Shown: one piece after another, positions 8,193 through 16,910 of the stretch
Numbering within the stretch: position 1 is the first letter of the stretch
Layout: each line of letters begins with the position of its first letter
Source of the DNA: Flavobacterium chryseum
GTDB lineage: Bacteria; Bacteroidota; Bacteroidia; Flavobacteriales; Flavobacteriaceae
NCBI RefSeq assembly: GCF_004362015.1
Contig: NZ_SNWW01000013.1
Coordinates: forward strand, 1-64,000
Direction of reading: 5' to 3'
Length of the DNA: 64,000 bases
Notes under the pieces: model-generated
What the model was told of the DNA's origin: nothing
The model's database searches: none
What the model saw: the letters and a program-made list of their open reading frames with translations, nothing else
Made by a program: the position numbers and the translations under genes

Positions 8193-9488
8193 ATGACAAA
8201 ACAAAAAGCTAACTTTTTCTGGTTCAGACGCGATTTGCGTTTAGATGATAACGTCGGATTATTTCACGCTTTACAATCTGATTTTCCTGTAATTCCTTTA
8301 TTTATTTTTGATGATGATATTCTCGAAAATCTCCCAAAAAATGATGCACGTGTCAGTTTTATTTATGATTCTCTTCAAAAAATAAATACAGAACTTACTA
8401 CTTTCGATTCTTCTATTTTAATTAAAAAAGGAAAAACTTTTGAGGTTTGGAAATCACTTTTGGAGGAATTTGACATTCAACAAATCTTCTTCAATAAAGA
8501 TTATGAACCATACGCCATTAAACGTGATTTGGCAATTTCTTCATTATTAAAAGACAATAATATCGAAGCTTTTTCATTTAAAGATCATGTTATTTTTGAG
8601 GAAAAAGAAATCACAAAAGCAGACGGACTTCCGTACACGGTTTATACACCTTATAAAAATAAATGGCTTGAAAACTATCATCTTTCGGGACAAGCTCAGG
8701 AATATGATACAAAACCATTATTAGGCAACTTTGCTAAAAACAAATATTCATTTCCTGAATTATCAGAAATTGGTTTTGAAAGAAGTTCAATAAAAGTGCT
8801 GCCTCACAACTTAACTCAAATTGCAAATTATAAAGAAATACGTGATTTTCCTGCAATAGACGGTACTTCCTATCTTTCTCCACATTTGCGTTTCGGAACT
8901 GTTAGTGTTCGGAAATTAGTGAATTGGGCCAACAAGAAAAATCAAACTTTTTTAAGCGAATTAATTTGGAGAGAATTTTTTATTCAGATACTTTTTAGTT
9001 TTCCAAAAGTCGTAAATCACAATTTTAAATCGGCTTATGACGGCATTCAATGGCGCAATAACGAAGACGATTTTAAACGTTGGCGTTCCGGAACTACAGG
9101 TTATCCAATGGTTGATGCCGGAATGAGACAGCTAAACGAAACGGGTTATATGCACAATCGTGTCCGAATGGTTGTAGCAAGTTTTTTATGCAAACATTTA
9201 TTGATAAACTGGCAATGGGGCGAAGCTTATTTTGCCGAGAAATTATTAGATTTTGAATTAGCATCAAACGTAGGAAACTGGCAATGGGCAGCAGGAACGG
9301 GTTGCGATGCAGCGCCATACTTCAGAGTTTTTAATCCTGAAATTCAACAAAAGAAATTTGACGAAAAAGGAATCTACATCCGCAAATGGATTCCTGAATT
9401 TGATTTAGGATATAATGAGCCAATGGTTGATCATGCGTTTGCGAGAGATCGCGCGATTGCTACTTATAAGGCGGGAATTATTAAATAA
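8193..9488 (+). CDS. phrB: Deoxyribodipyrimidine photolyase/cryptochrome family protein
   Basis: This protein repairs UV-induced cyclobutane pyrimidine dimers using light and FAD. An open frame extends upstream to 8064, but that part translates the palindromic repeat. I chose the ATG at 8193 because MTKQKANFFWFRRDLRLDDN is the family N-terminus, giving 431 residues. The N-terminal alpha/beta antenna domain spans about 1-125. The FAD domain includes YLSPHLRFGTVS, WREFFIQILF and the C-terminal signature NWQWAAGTGCDAAPYFRVFNP. Its place next to carotenoid genes fits a light-response regulon. A cryptochrome signalling role cannot be excluded from sequence alone. Confidence 0.93.
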   Translation: MTKQKANFFWFRRDLRLDDNVGLFHALQSDFPVIPLFIFDDDILENLPKNDARVSFIYDSLQKINTELTTFDSSILIKKGKTFEVWKSLLEEFDIQQIFFNKDYEPYAIKRDLAISSLLKDNNIEAFSFKDHVIFEEKEITKADGLPYTVYTPYKNKWLENYHLSGQAQEYDTKPLLGNFAKNKYSFPELSEIGFERSSIKVLPHNLTQIANYKEIRDFPAIDGTSYLSPHLRFGTVSVRKLVNWANKKNQTFLSELIWREFFIQILFSFPKVVNHNFKSAYDGIQWRNNEDDFKRWRSGTTGYPMVDAGMRQLNETGYMHNRVRMVVASFLCKHLLINWQWGEAYFAEKLLDFELASNVGNWQWAAGTGCDAAPYFRVFNPEIQQKKFDEKGIYIRKWIPEFDLGYNEPMVDHAFARDRAIATYKAGIIK

Positions 9489-9494
9489 ATCAAT

Positions 9495-9553
9495 AAAAAA
9501 ATTCCAAATCCCAATTGCTTTATTTCATTACAATTGGAATTTGGAATTTTTTT
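9495..9553. terminator. Bidirectional terminator between convergent genes
   Basis: A long stem (AAAAATTCCAAAT... pairing with ATTTGGAATTTTT) is flanked by A-runs and T-runs. It serves the photolyase gene and the convergent ABC1 kinase gene. Confidence 0.8.
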
Positions 9554-9569
9554 ATTGGAATTTTCCAGC

Positions 9570-10874
9570 CTAATACTTCTTAAAATTATCAACTACAATC
9601 TTCGCTTTCAAATCGAACATTAAATTATACAAACCAAAGAAAGTTCTGTTCATGTAAATAAAATGTTTAGAACCACGATTTCCGTTCATTTTTTTGAGAT
9701 TTGTATCATTTGAAAAACGTTCTCCTAATTTAGCGATACTTTCAAAAAAAGTTTCATCGGCAAAATCAAAAGATTCACTTTGAAAAGGTTTAGTGAAAAG
9801 CGATAATAAATCATGAAACATTTCGGTAAAATATTCAATTTCAGCAGGTGAATCATCAGGACGAAGAATTTCTAATTCGAATAATTTTTGATTAAAACGA
9901 GCCTTGTCTGTAATTACATTTTTATTGATCAACTCAAAATACGGCACATAAAATTCTTCCGGAATTTGTTTCATACATCCAAAATCCAACGCAATTAATC
10001 TGTTTTCATCGTCCACTAAAAAGTTTCCGGGATGCGGATCGGCGTGAACTTTTCGAAGAACATGAATTTGGTACATATAAAAATCCCAAAGCGCCTGCCC
10101 TATTTTATCTCCAACTTCTTTATCTGTATTTTTTGCGGTAAATTCAGAAAGATGAATTCCCGTCATCCAATCCATAGTAATGATTTTCTCTGATGAAAAT
10201 TCAGGATAATAATTCGGAAAAAGTAAGTTTTCGATTTTGCCGCAGGCTGCAACAACTTCCTGGCTTTGTTTCAGTTCTAATAAATAGTTGGTTTCTTCAA
10301 TTAATTTATCTTCAACTTCCTTAAAATATTTATCAGAATCTTTTCCCTGAAGATTAAACATTCTAATCGCAATTGGTTTTACCAAAGCCAAATCTGACGA
10401 AATACTATTGGCAACTCCCGGATATTGAATTTTAACGGCTAACTTTTTATCGCCTTTCTTCGCCAAATGCACCTGACCAATACTTGCGGCATTGACGGAA
10501 TTGGCATTGAATTCATCAAAAATTTCGTAAGGTGTTTTGCCCAAATTGCTTTTAAAAGTTTTTAAAACCAAAGGAGCAGAAAGCGGCGGAACAGAAAATT
10601 GTGATAATGAAAATTTCTCTACATATGCCTGAGGCAGAAAGTTCTTATCCATGCTTAACATTTGAGCGACTTTTAAGGCACTTCCTTTTAAGCTTTTTAA
10701 TCCGTCGTAAATATCCTCGGCATTATTTTCGTTTAGTTTGTCACGCGTTAAATCTGAATTTACCATTTTTTCGGCATAATGCTTAATGTAGTTTACTCCT
10801 ACTTTTGCACCTGTTTGCACCAATTTGCTGGCTCTTTCTATTTTTGAGGTTGGTATATAATCTATTGTTTTCAT
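9570..10874 (-). CDS. ABC1/UbiB (AarF)-family atypical kinase
   Basis: This 434-residue protein belongs to the ABC1 protein-kinase-like family, known from ubiquinone and tocopherol/quinone metabolism and often active as an ATPase on isoprenoid-lipid pathways. Visible motifs are LKGSALKVAQMLSMD (the KxGQ motif, here KVAQ), KLAVKIQYPG (VAVK-type lysine), HADPHPGNFLV (catalytic loop) and ALDFGCM (DFG-like metal site). The Gly to Ala change in KxGQ is a feature to note. Its start overlaps the TetR stop by 4 bp (ATGA), so they form one operon. The substrate is unknown. Confidence 0.9.
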   Translation of the reverse strand: MKTIDYIPTSKIERASKLVQTGAKVGVNYIKHYAEKMVNSDLTRDKLNENNAEDIYDGLKSLKGSALKVAQMLSMDKNFLPQAYVEKFSLSQFSVPPLSAPLVLKTFKSNLGKTPYEIFDEFNANSVNAASIGQVHLAKKGDKKLAVKIQYPGVANSISSDLALVKPIAIRMFNLQGKDSDKYFKEVEDKLIEETNYLLELKQSQEVVAACGKIENLLFPNYYPEFSSEKIITMDWMTGIHLSEFTAKNTDKEVGDKIGQALWDFYMYQIHVLRKVHADPHPGNFLVDDENRLIALDFGCMKQIPEEFYVPYFELINKNVITDKARFNQKLFELEILRPDDSPAEIEYFTEMFHDLLSLFTKPFQSESFDFADETFFESIAKLGERFSNDTNLKKMNGNRGSKHFIYMNRTFFGLYNLMFDLKAKIVVDNFKKY

Positions 10875-11533
10875 TGTTTGCTGTATATTTTTTCTTTAAA
10901 AAGAAACTTCCCTAAATCTATTAGATGATTAATTGGTGCAACATTCATTAATTCAAATGATGCATTAACTGATTTTTCAATAAAAATGTCTGTCTTTTCA
11001 AAAGCTGCAGATTCGTCACTCATCCAGAATTTTATGGTCAGCATTAATTGCAGCCAGGCTGATTCTTTAATCGCTTTTTCCTGAAAATTTTGAAGTTTTT
11101 CCTGTTGCAATCTGTAATCATCTGTCAGGATTTTAGAAACATATTCTTTGAAACTTTCACGAAGCGAAGTAAGCTGTACCAAATTTCTAAGCGGATTTCT
11201 ATCTAATTTTAGCGATTGTAAAACGTAACTTCTATTGGCTGTTAAAACTTCGAAAAAAGTAAAATAAAAGCTTAACATCTTGTTTTTCATGTCATATTCA
11301 AGATATTCCGTATTTTTGTGTAACAAGTCGACCGTGTTAGTAAAAAACATTTTGAATATTTCTTTTTCCAAGCCTTCAAGCGTTCCAAAAAAAGAGTAGA
11401 ATTCAGCTTCTGTAAAATCATTTTCTTTCGCAAAATGATACACAGATTTTGGTTTTTGTCCTTTTTCCAGAACTTCATTCATATATAAAGAAACAATTTC
11501 TTCTCTGCCTATTATCTTGTTTTCAGTCACCAT
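10871..11533 (-). CDS. TetR/AcrR-like transcriptional regulator
   Basis: This 220-residue, mostly helical protein has an N-terminal helix-turn-helix typical of TetR regulators. The segment from about 9 to 55 reads REEIVSLYMNEVLEKGQKP then FAKENDFTEAEFYSFFGTLEGLEKEIF. The C-terminal ligand domain is not diagnostic. It is translationally coupled to the ABC1 kinase and divergent from the epimerase gene. The shared 98-bp intergenic region carries the TGTTTAAG/CTTAAACA inverted repeat also seen at the carotenoid promoters. Confidence 0.8.
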   Translation of the reverse strand: MVTENKIIGREEIVSLYMNEVLEKGQKPKSVYHFAKENDFTEAEFYSFFGTLEGLEKEIFKMFFTNTVDLLHKNTEYLEYDMKNKMLSFYFTFFEVLTANRSYVLQSLKLDRNPLRNLVQLTSLRESFKEYVSKILTDDYRLQQEKLQNFQEKAIKESAWLQLMLTIKFWMSDESAAFEKTDIFIEKSVNASFELMNVAPINHLIDLGKFLFKEKIYSKQ

Positions 11534-11570
11534 TTTATTTAAATTTAGAATTCGCCTTAAAGGTAAGCAA

Positions 11571-11600
11571 TGTTTAAGTATCTTTACTTATCCTTAAACA
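11571..11600. promoter_or_regulatory. Divergent regulatory region with inverted repeat
   Basis: TGTTTAAG (11571-11578) and CTTAAACA (11593-11600) form an inverted repeat. The TGTTTA/TAAACA arms are 18 nt apart, the same spacing as at crtI. A weak -7 like TATCTTTA (11579-11586) lies between the arms and would serve the epimerase gene. Either the CarH-like protein or the adjacent TetR protein could bind here. Confidence 0.45.
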
Positions 11601-11631
11601 AAACACACTGTTAAATATATTATAAACTATT

Positions 11632-12543
11632 ATGGCTAAAAATGTTTTACTTACCGGAGGCTCAGGATTTGTTGGCAAACACCTAACCGAAGTTTTAATT
11701 GCCGCTGGTTTTTCAGTATCTGTTTTAAGCCGATCTGACCGAAAAAATACTCCTTTAGTTACTTATTACAAATGGGATATAAAAAGTGATTTCATCGAAG
11801 AAGAAGCTGTTTTAAAAGCCGATTACATTATTCATTTAGCAGGTGAAGGAATTGTAGAAAGCCGCTGGACTGAAAAGCGTAAAAAAGCCATTTTAGAAAG
11901 TCGTACAAAACCTATCGAACTTATATATTCTGTTTTAAGAAACAATAACAAAATTTTAGATGCATTTGTCTCGTCTTCTGCAGTTGGAATTTACGGTGCA
12001 GATACTAGTCAGGAAATTTGTACTGAAGAAACTCCTCCGGCAAACGACTTTTTGGGAACAACTTGCCAGAAATGGGAAAGTGCTGTTGACACCATTAATT
12101 CATTACGAATTAGAACTGTGAAAATCAGAACTGGAATTGTTCTTGGAAGAGATGAAGGATTTTTAAAGAAAATCACACCCAGTTTTAAAGCTGGTTTTGG
12201 TGCCATTTTAGGCTCAGGAAAACAATATATTCCTTGGATTCATATTGAAGATTTATGTCAGATTTATGCGAAAGCGTTGACTGATTTTGAAATGAATGGT
12301 CCGTATAATGCTACCGTTACAAATAATACTACAAATGCCAAATTATCCAGAATTCTTGCTCATTTATATGGATATAAAATCTGGCTGCCAAAAATACCTG
12401 CTTTTGTACTTCAACTCATCTTGGGAGAAATGAGTATTGCAATTTTAGAAGGAAAACGGGTTTCTTCTGAAAAAATACAAAAAGCAGGTTATGAATTTCA
12501 ATTTACTGATATAGAAGTGGCGCTTTCTAATAGTTTGTCTTAA
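11632..12543 (+). CDS. TIGR01777-type NAD(P)-dependent epimerase (SDR superfamily)
   Basis: This 303-residue extended short-chain dehydrogenase has the N-terminal nucleotide motif TGGSGFVGKHL (residues 8-18). It also carries the family blocks HLAGEGIVESRWTEKRKKAILESR and SSSAVGIYG (the usual YxxxK catalytic site is modified in this family), and a C-terminal DUF1731-like tail (PAFVLQLILGEMSIAILEGKRVSSEKIQKAGYEF seen in pieces). The physiological substrate is unknown. The gene is divergent from the TetR/ABC1 operon and converges on the YceI gene with a 4-bp gap. Confidence 0.88.
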   Translation: MAKNVLLTGGSGFVGKHLTEVLIAAGFSVSVLSRSDRKNTPLVTYYKWDIKSDFIEEEAVLKADYIIHLAGEGIVESRWTEKRKKAILESRTKPIELIYSVLRNNNKILDAFVSSSAVGIYGADTSQEICTEETPPANDFLGTTCQKWESAVDTINSLRIRTVKIRTGIVLGRDEGFLKKITPSFKAGFGAILGSGKQYIPWIHIEDLCQIYAKALTDFEMNGPYNATVTNNTTNAKLSRILAHLYGYKIWLPKIPAFVLQLILGEMSIAILEGKRVSSEKIQKAGYEFQFTDIEVALSNSLS

Positions 12544-12547
12544 ACTT

Positions 12548-13117
12548 TTATTTCAACGTTAAGAGTATTTCTTCATTGCTTCGCATTACACCAATTAAAT
12601 CGGTATTGGCCGTCATTGCAATTTTTGAACCTATTTTTTGAGGTATTTCAATATTAAAATCAGATACGGAAATTGGGAAATCAGAAATAATCTGTATTCC
12701 GTCTTTTACCTTTTTTATAAAGGCTTTCACCTCTACTTCTTTAGATTTTCCATGAATGGCTAATTTTCCTTTTATGGAATATTCTTTTTCAACTTCATTG
12801 ATATCTTTAATATCAAATTTTGCGATTTTACCTTTAAATATAGCTTTAGGATAACGATGGCTTTCGAGATAATTATCATTAAAATGTTCTTCCATTAAGT
12901 CTAACTTAAAATGAAAATCTTTAATAATAACTGTACAGGTGAAGGTGCTTGTTTTAGGTTCTAATAAAATTATAACCGATCTGTTTACCGCTTTTACTTC
13001 TTCAAAAAAAGGAACAGAAGCTTCAAAATTTATAACTGCCGAATTGGTTTTAAATTTATCCTGGGCAATTATAGAAAATGCGGAAAATAGCAAAATTAAT
13101 AGTGTAGTTCTTTTCAT
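12548..13117 (-). CDS. YceI-family polyisoprenoid-binding periplasmic protein
   Basis: YceI proteins are lipocalin-like barrels that bind long isoprenoid chains. An in-frame ATG at 13129 exists, but I prefer the ATG at 13117, since MKRTTLLILLFSAFSIIAQ is a clean signal peptide; the product is 189 residues. Family features are VINFEASVPFFEEVKAVNR, the middle block ESHRYPKAIFKGKIAKFD, and GKLAIHGKSKEVEVKAFI. Its position beside the carotenoid cluster and ABC1 kinase supports a role with isoprenoid lipids or carotenoids, by inference. Confidence 0.88.
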   Translation of the reverse strand: MKRTTLLILLFSAFSIIAQDKFKTNSAVINFEASVPFFEEVKAVNRSVIILLEPKTSTFTCTVIIKDFHFKLDLMEEHFNDNYLESHRYPKAIFKGKIAKFDIKDINEVEKEYSIKGKLAIHGKSKEVEVKAFIKKVKDGIQIISDFPISVSDFNIEIPQKIGSKIAMTANTDLIGVMRSNEEILLTLK

Positions 13118-13323
13118 AATCGTCAGCAATTAAACAATTATGTCAGTCGATTTCTTTAAGAAGAAAAATAAATCAGGTTTGAAAATCGAATGGCAATACT
13201 CCGTGAAAATGTAGTAAGCTAATGTCTATCTTAAAGTTACGATATTTTACGGCAATTGGTTGCTGATTTTATGCTAAATATTTGTGAATGTTTTTTTGTT
13301 GTGAAATGTAGATTTGATTTGGT

Positions 13324-13382
13324 TTTCTACCAATATATAATCTCTACGAGATATTCCGTTAGGAATTATATATTGGTAGAAA
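13324..13382. repeat. Palindromic intergenic element
   Basis: The arms TTTCTACCAATATATA and TATATATTGGTAGAAA are perfectly complementary and enclose about 27 nt. The stretch 13130-13438 otherwise holds only AT-rich DNA with no ORF I can support. The element lies downstream of the VOC gene and upstream of the YceI gene. Confidence 0.75.
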
Positions 13383-13438
13383 TTTATTCAATGTGGCAAA
13401 ATGTCACGTAGGGACTATATATTTTTACCAAATAATAT

Positions 13439-13834
13439 TTACCCTTCAACCTCCGTACAAATCTCAATTAAAAAACCATCTAGATCGCGCACATATGCAA
13501 CAATTTGTCCCCACGGTTTTTTGGTTGGTTCTTTTACTAAAACGGCTCCAAGTGAAGTTGCTTTTTGTACCAATTCTCCAACTTCATCGGTTATAAAACC
13601 TATTTCGATTGCAAAAGGTTTATCTTCTAATGTGCTTTCGATAAAACCATCTTTTATATTTTCTGCTGCCAGTTTTTTAGATGCAAACGAAAGCGTTGTT
13701 TCGCCGGTACTTAATTCTCCATAATCATTTCCCGGAACAATAAATTTTCTGGAGAAACCAAAAGCGTTTTCATAAAACTCAATTGATTTTTCTACATCTT
13801 CTACATATAAAATTGTATACCCAAACTTTACCAT
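13439..13834 (-). CDS. VOC (glyoxalase/bleomycin-resistance) family protein
   Basis: This 131-residue protein has the paired beta-alpha-beta-beta-beta modules of the vicinal oxygen chelate fold. Module 1 is FGYTILYVEDVEKSIEFYENAFGF (residues 3-26). Module 2 begins near FAIEIGFITDEVGELVQKA, and the end has AYVRDLDGFLIEIC, with the final metal-site Glu in LIEI. The reaction is not predictable: VOC proteins include lyases, dioxygenases and drug-binding proteins. The gene lies 30 bp after a thioesterase gene on the same strand. Confidence 0.85.
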   Translation of the reverse strand: MVKFGYTILYVEDVEKSIEFYENAFGFSRKFIVPGNDYGELSTGETTLSFASKKLAAENIKDGFIESTLEDKPFAIEIGFITDEVGELVQKATSLGAVLVKEPTKKPWGQIVAYVRDLDGFLIEICTEVEG

Positions 13835-13864
13835 TTTGTTTTCTGTTTTAATTAAATAAATATT

Positions 13865-14413
13865 CTAACTAATTTCTAAAAGCACATTATATTTATCTAA
13901 ACTTGCCAAATCTTCTATCGAATTTACATTCGTAATTCTGGCGTGTTCTTCTACTTCTTTTTTTGATTCAATTTGTTTAATGCATTTTCTAAAACGTCGC
14001 ACTTCATCTAAATTAGATAAAATAAGCCCGGGAACCGAAACACTTTTTCCCTCTTTATCTTTGGCAACCATTGTAAAATAAGAAGAATTACAATGTTTTA
14101 CAGCTCCCGTCTGGATATTCTCTGCTTCTACGCGAATTCCAACAATCATCGAACTTCTCCCTACATAATTTACAGATGCTTTCATGGTAACGAGTTCTCC
14201 AACTTCAATAGGTTTTAAAAAGTTTACCGTATCAACCGAAGCAGTTACACAATAATTGCCACAAAATTTTGATGCCGAAGCAAAAGCAATCTGATCCAGT
14301 AATTGTAAAATATAGCCTCCGTGAATTTTACCGCTGAAATTAGTGTGCGACGGTAACATTAATTCTGAAATACTAATTTTTGATGAGGAAACGGGTTTAA
14401 AATCTGCAGCCAT
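13865..14413 (-). CDS. Acyl-CoA thioesterase, hotdog fold (ACOT/YciA type)
   Basis: This enzyme hydrolyses acyl-CoA to free acid and CoA. The 182-residue protein has the hotdog signature MLPSHTNFSGKIHGGYIL-QLLDQIAFASA (about residues 18-46), including the helix-start N-x-x-G-x-x-H-G-G motif. VTASVDTVNFLKPIEVGELV and SSMIVGIRVEAENIQTG, the usual following strands, come next. Length is typical. It probably shares a transcript with the VOC gene and follows rmuC by 42 bp. Confidence 0.9.
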   Translation of the reverse strand: MAADFKPVSSSKISISELMLPSHTNFSGKIHGGYILQLLDQIAFASASKFCGNYCVTASVDTVNFLKPIEVGELVTMKASVNYVGRSSMIVGIRVEAENIQTGAVKHCNSSYFTMVAKDKEGKSVSVPGLILSNLDEVRRFRKCIKQIESKKEVEEHARITNVNSIEDLASLDKYNVLLEIS

Positions 14414-14455
14414 GTTTTTATTTTATTGTAATTGATTTAATAATGAAGATGAAAT

Positions 14456-15829
14456 TTAATCTAATAATTGATTTTCATCTGTATGTGAAGCTCTTGCTAT
14501 AATATTTTCCGGAAGTGCCTTTTTTGCCTTTGCTCCCATTTTCTTCAGTTTTTCGACGCTTGAAACTAAATTTCCTTTTCCGTCCACTAATTTATTCATT
14601 GCATTATCGTACTCGCTTTTTGTGTCTTTAATTTTATTCCCGATTTTTACCAAATCAACTACAAAACCTTCAAATTTATCATATAATGCGCCGGCTTGTC
14701 TGGCAATTTCAAAAGCATTTTCCTGTTGCTTCTGGTTGCTCCACATACTGTCAATTGTGCGCAGAGTTGCCAATAAAGTTGTTGGTGTAACAATAACAAT
14801 ATTTCGGTCAAAAGCTTTATTGTACAAAGTCGAATCTTCGCTTAATGCAATTGCAAAAGCAGGTTCTATCGGAATAAAAAGCAGCACAAAGTCCGGACTT
14901 TCGATTTGGTATAAATCATGGTAATTTTTGTTTCCGAGTTGTTCTACGTGTCTTTTAATCGAGATTATATGTTCTCTTAGAAAATCTGCTTTTAGAATTT
15001 CAGATTCTTCGTTGATCCATTTTTCGTAGGCTACTAAAGAAACTTTAGAATCGACAATCATTTTCTTTCCGTCAGGCAAATTAATTACAACATCGGGAAA
15101 AACTCTGTTTCCTTCATTGTTAGTAAAACTTTGCTGCACTTCGTATTCTCGGCCTTTTTCTAAGCCTGATTTTTCGAGAACACGCTCTAAAACTAGTTCG
15201 CCCCAATTTCCCTGCATTTTACTGTCGCCTTTTAATGCTTTGGTTAAGTTTAAGGTTTCTTTACTCATTTGAGCATTCATTTCACTTAAACCAACTATTT
15301 GCTGTCGTAAAGCCGCATGATAATCGATACTTTCTTTATGGGTCTGCTCTACTTTTTGTTCAAATCCATGAATTTTATCCTGCAAAGGCAACAAGATATT
15401 TTTCATGTTTTCGCTATTTTGTTCTGTAAATTTAGCCGATTTTTCTTCGAGGATTTTATTGGCTAAGTTTTCAAATTCTTTGGTGAATTTTTCCTGTAGT
15501 TCTGTTATTTCGTTTTTTTGTTGTTTGTGGCGTTCCCATAGATTTTCAAAATCTACTTCTTTTTTAGAAAGCTGAATGGCAAGACTGTCTTTTTCGGTTC
15601 GTATGTTTTCTTTTTCGAAATTACTTAGCTGCAATAGTTTTTCGAAGTTTTTTCTCTCATTTTCAAACTGCTCTTTTTGCAATTGCAATTGGTTTGCATT
15701 GGAGTTTAATCGTTCTTCCAAACTTACTTTTTCTGATTGAAATTTAGCCGAAAACAACATTCTTCCTAAGTAAATACCTAAAAATAAAGCTATTATAAAA
15801 ACCACTAAAAACAGAAGAAAATCAGGCAT
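14456..15829 (-). CDS. rmuC: DNA recombination protein RmuC
   Basis: RmuC limits sequence inversions at short inverted repeats. The 457-residue protein starts with a membrane anchor (FLLFLVVFIIALFLGIYLG). A long coiled coil follows, about 30-190, rich in Lys/Glu/Gln. The conserved RmuC nuclease-like domain, about 200-430, has GDSKMQGNWGELVLERVLE, FPDVVINLPDGKKMIVDSK (PD-DxK-like) and FVLLFIPIEPAFAIAL. The role is of interest in a region dense with inverted repeats, but the gene is a normal chromosomal one. Confidence 0.93.
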   Translation of the reverse strand: MPDFLLFLVVFIIALFLGIYLGRMLFSAKFQSEKVSLEERLNSNANQLQLQKEQFENERKNFEKLLQLSNFEKENIRTEKDSLAIQLSKKEVDFENLWERHKQQKNEITELQEKFTKEFENLANKILEEKSAKFTEQNSENMKNILLPLQDKIHGFEQKVEQTHKESIDYHAALRQQIVGLSEMNAQMSKETLNLTKALKGDSKMQGNWGELVLERVLEKSGLEKGREYEVQQSFTNNEGNRVFPDVVINLPDGKKMIVDSKVSLVAYEKWINEESEILKADFLREHIISIKRHVEQLGNKNYHDLYQIESPDFVLLFIPIEPAFAIALSEDSTLYNKAFDRNIVIVTPTTLLATLRTIDSMWSNQKQQENAFEIARQAGALYDKFEGFVVDLVKIGNKIKDTKSEYDNAMNKLVDGKGNLVSSVEKLKKMGAKAKKALPENIIARASHTDENQLLD

Positions 15830-16030
15830 AATGAATTGTATTTGAAGTAAAATTAAGCAATAATGTGTACTGGTGAATTTTAAAATTTAAAATTTCACTA
15901 ATTAATATCAATTCAAAATTAAACAAACATTTCAAACTTATTATTCAAAAAAATAACTTCAAAACAAATCAGTTTACGCAACCATTTCAAAAGATGGGCA
16001 TCTACAGAATATAACCTATTAGAAAATATC

Positions 16031-16906
16031 ATGAAAAAATTAATGCTTGGCTTATTTATAGCTTTTGGAATTAGCGCTTGTTCAGTTAACGAGAATGACC
16101 TTAATGTTGACTGCGGAGCTGATGTAGATGTACCTTTTACCGGATTTCCTCTTTTATGCAATTACAGTGTAAAAACTTTGCCAAATAACCCGCTTGCCAT
16201 TTTAGTGAACACGCAGCAAAAAATGGATGACAATTTTACTAAACACGCCAATTCTTGCCCTGTTGCAAGTGACCCTAATATCGATTTTACAAAAAATTAT
16301 TTGATTGGAATTTTCGCAGGAGTTAAAGCTACCAGCGGATACGAAATAAAAATGACTTCGATGATTGAGAACAATTGCGAAATCGTAATTAACTTTTACG
16401 AAAAAGGCCCTCAGGCCGGAGAATCGATATCACAAACTCCTACTTATCCTTCAGATTTTATTTTGATTCCTAAAACTTCAAAACCAATTATCTTTAACAG
16501 AACTGTTGAAACTTCAGATAACATCATCATTGGAAGTTTTGCAAGTATGTGTACAGGTGGAGATTGTCAAAAATTCTTTCAACTAAACGATTTTAACATT
16601 CTTAAATTCTTGAATGTTGCCAGCGGAAGCTACACTTTCGATCAATATAAATATACCAATACAACAAAAAGAGGCGAATATGCTTTGTTCCTAAAAAGTG
16701 TTCCTGCTGAAATTTTAGCTTTAAAAGGACAAACTAAAACTTATGGTTCGCCGGATAGTGCTGATCAGGGAGGTGTTTATTTCCAACTTCGTCAGGCAGG
16801 AACTATTACTAAAATTTATATTGACAACAACGATACTGCTGACCAAAGTGAAGCTGTAAAACTTTTCAAGAAAGCCATTAAGGATAAAATCACAAGTTTA
16901 AAATAG
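16031..16906 (+). CDS. Lipoprotein with PrcB-like C-terminal domain
   Basis: This 291-residue lipoprotein has lipid Cys17 in FGISACS. The middle part (YLIGIFAGVKATSGYEIKM to SQTPTYPSDFILIPKT) matches the PrcB_C pattern, known from a protein that stabilises the treponemal PrcA-PrtP protease complex and common in uncharacterised secreted proteins. The remaining C-terminal ~110 residues are unassigned. The gene is followed after 4 bp by a small secreted protein gene, so the pair is probably co-transcribed. Confidence 0.72.
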   Translation: MKKLMLGLFIAFGISACSVNENDLNVDCGADVDVPFTGFPLLCNYSVKTLPNNPLAILVNTQQKMDDNFTKHANSCPVASDPNIDFTKNYLIGIFAGVKATSGYEIKMTSMIENNCEIVINFYEKGPQAGESISQTPTYPSDFILIPKTSKPIIFNRTVETSDNIIIGSFASMCTGGDCQKFFQLNDFNILKFLNVASGSYTFDQYKYTNTTKRGEYALFLKSVPAEILALKGQTKTYGSPDSADQGGVYFQLRQAGTITKIYIDNNDTADQSEAVKLFKKAIKDKITSLK

Positions 16907-16910
16907 TGAG

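Noticed and set aside
13106..13137. Operator half-site TAAACAA before the YceI gene
   Set aside because: The matching TTGTTTA arm at 18-19 nt is absent, so it does not qualify as the shared motif.
13393..13724. Two overlapping open frames on the plus strand, 67 and 107 codons
   Set aside because: They are antisense shadows of the VOC gene and the adjacent repeat, and give no family-like sequence.
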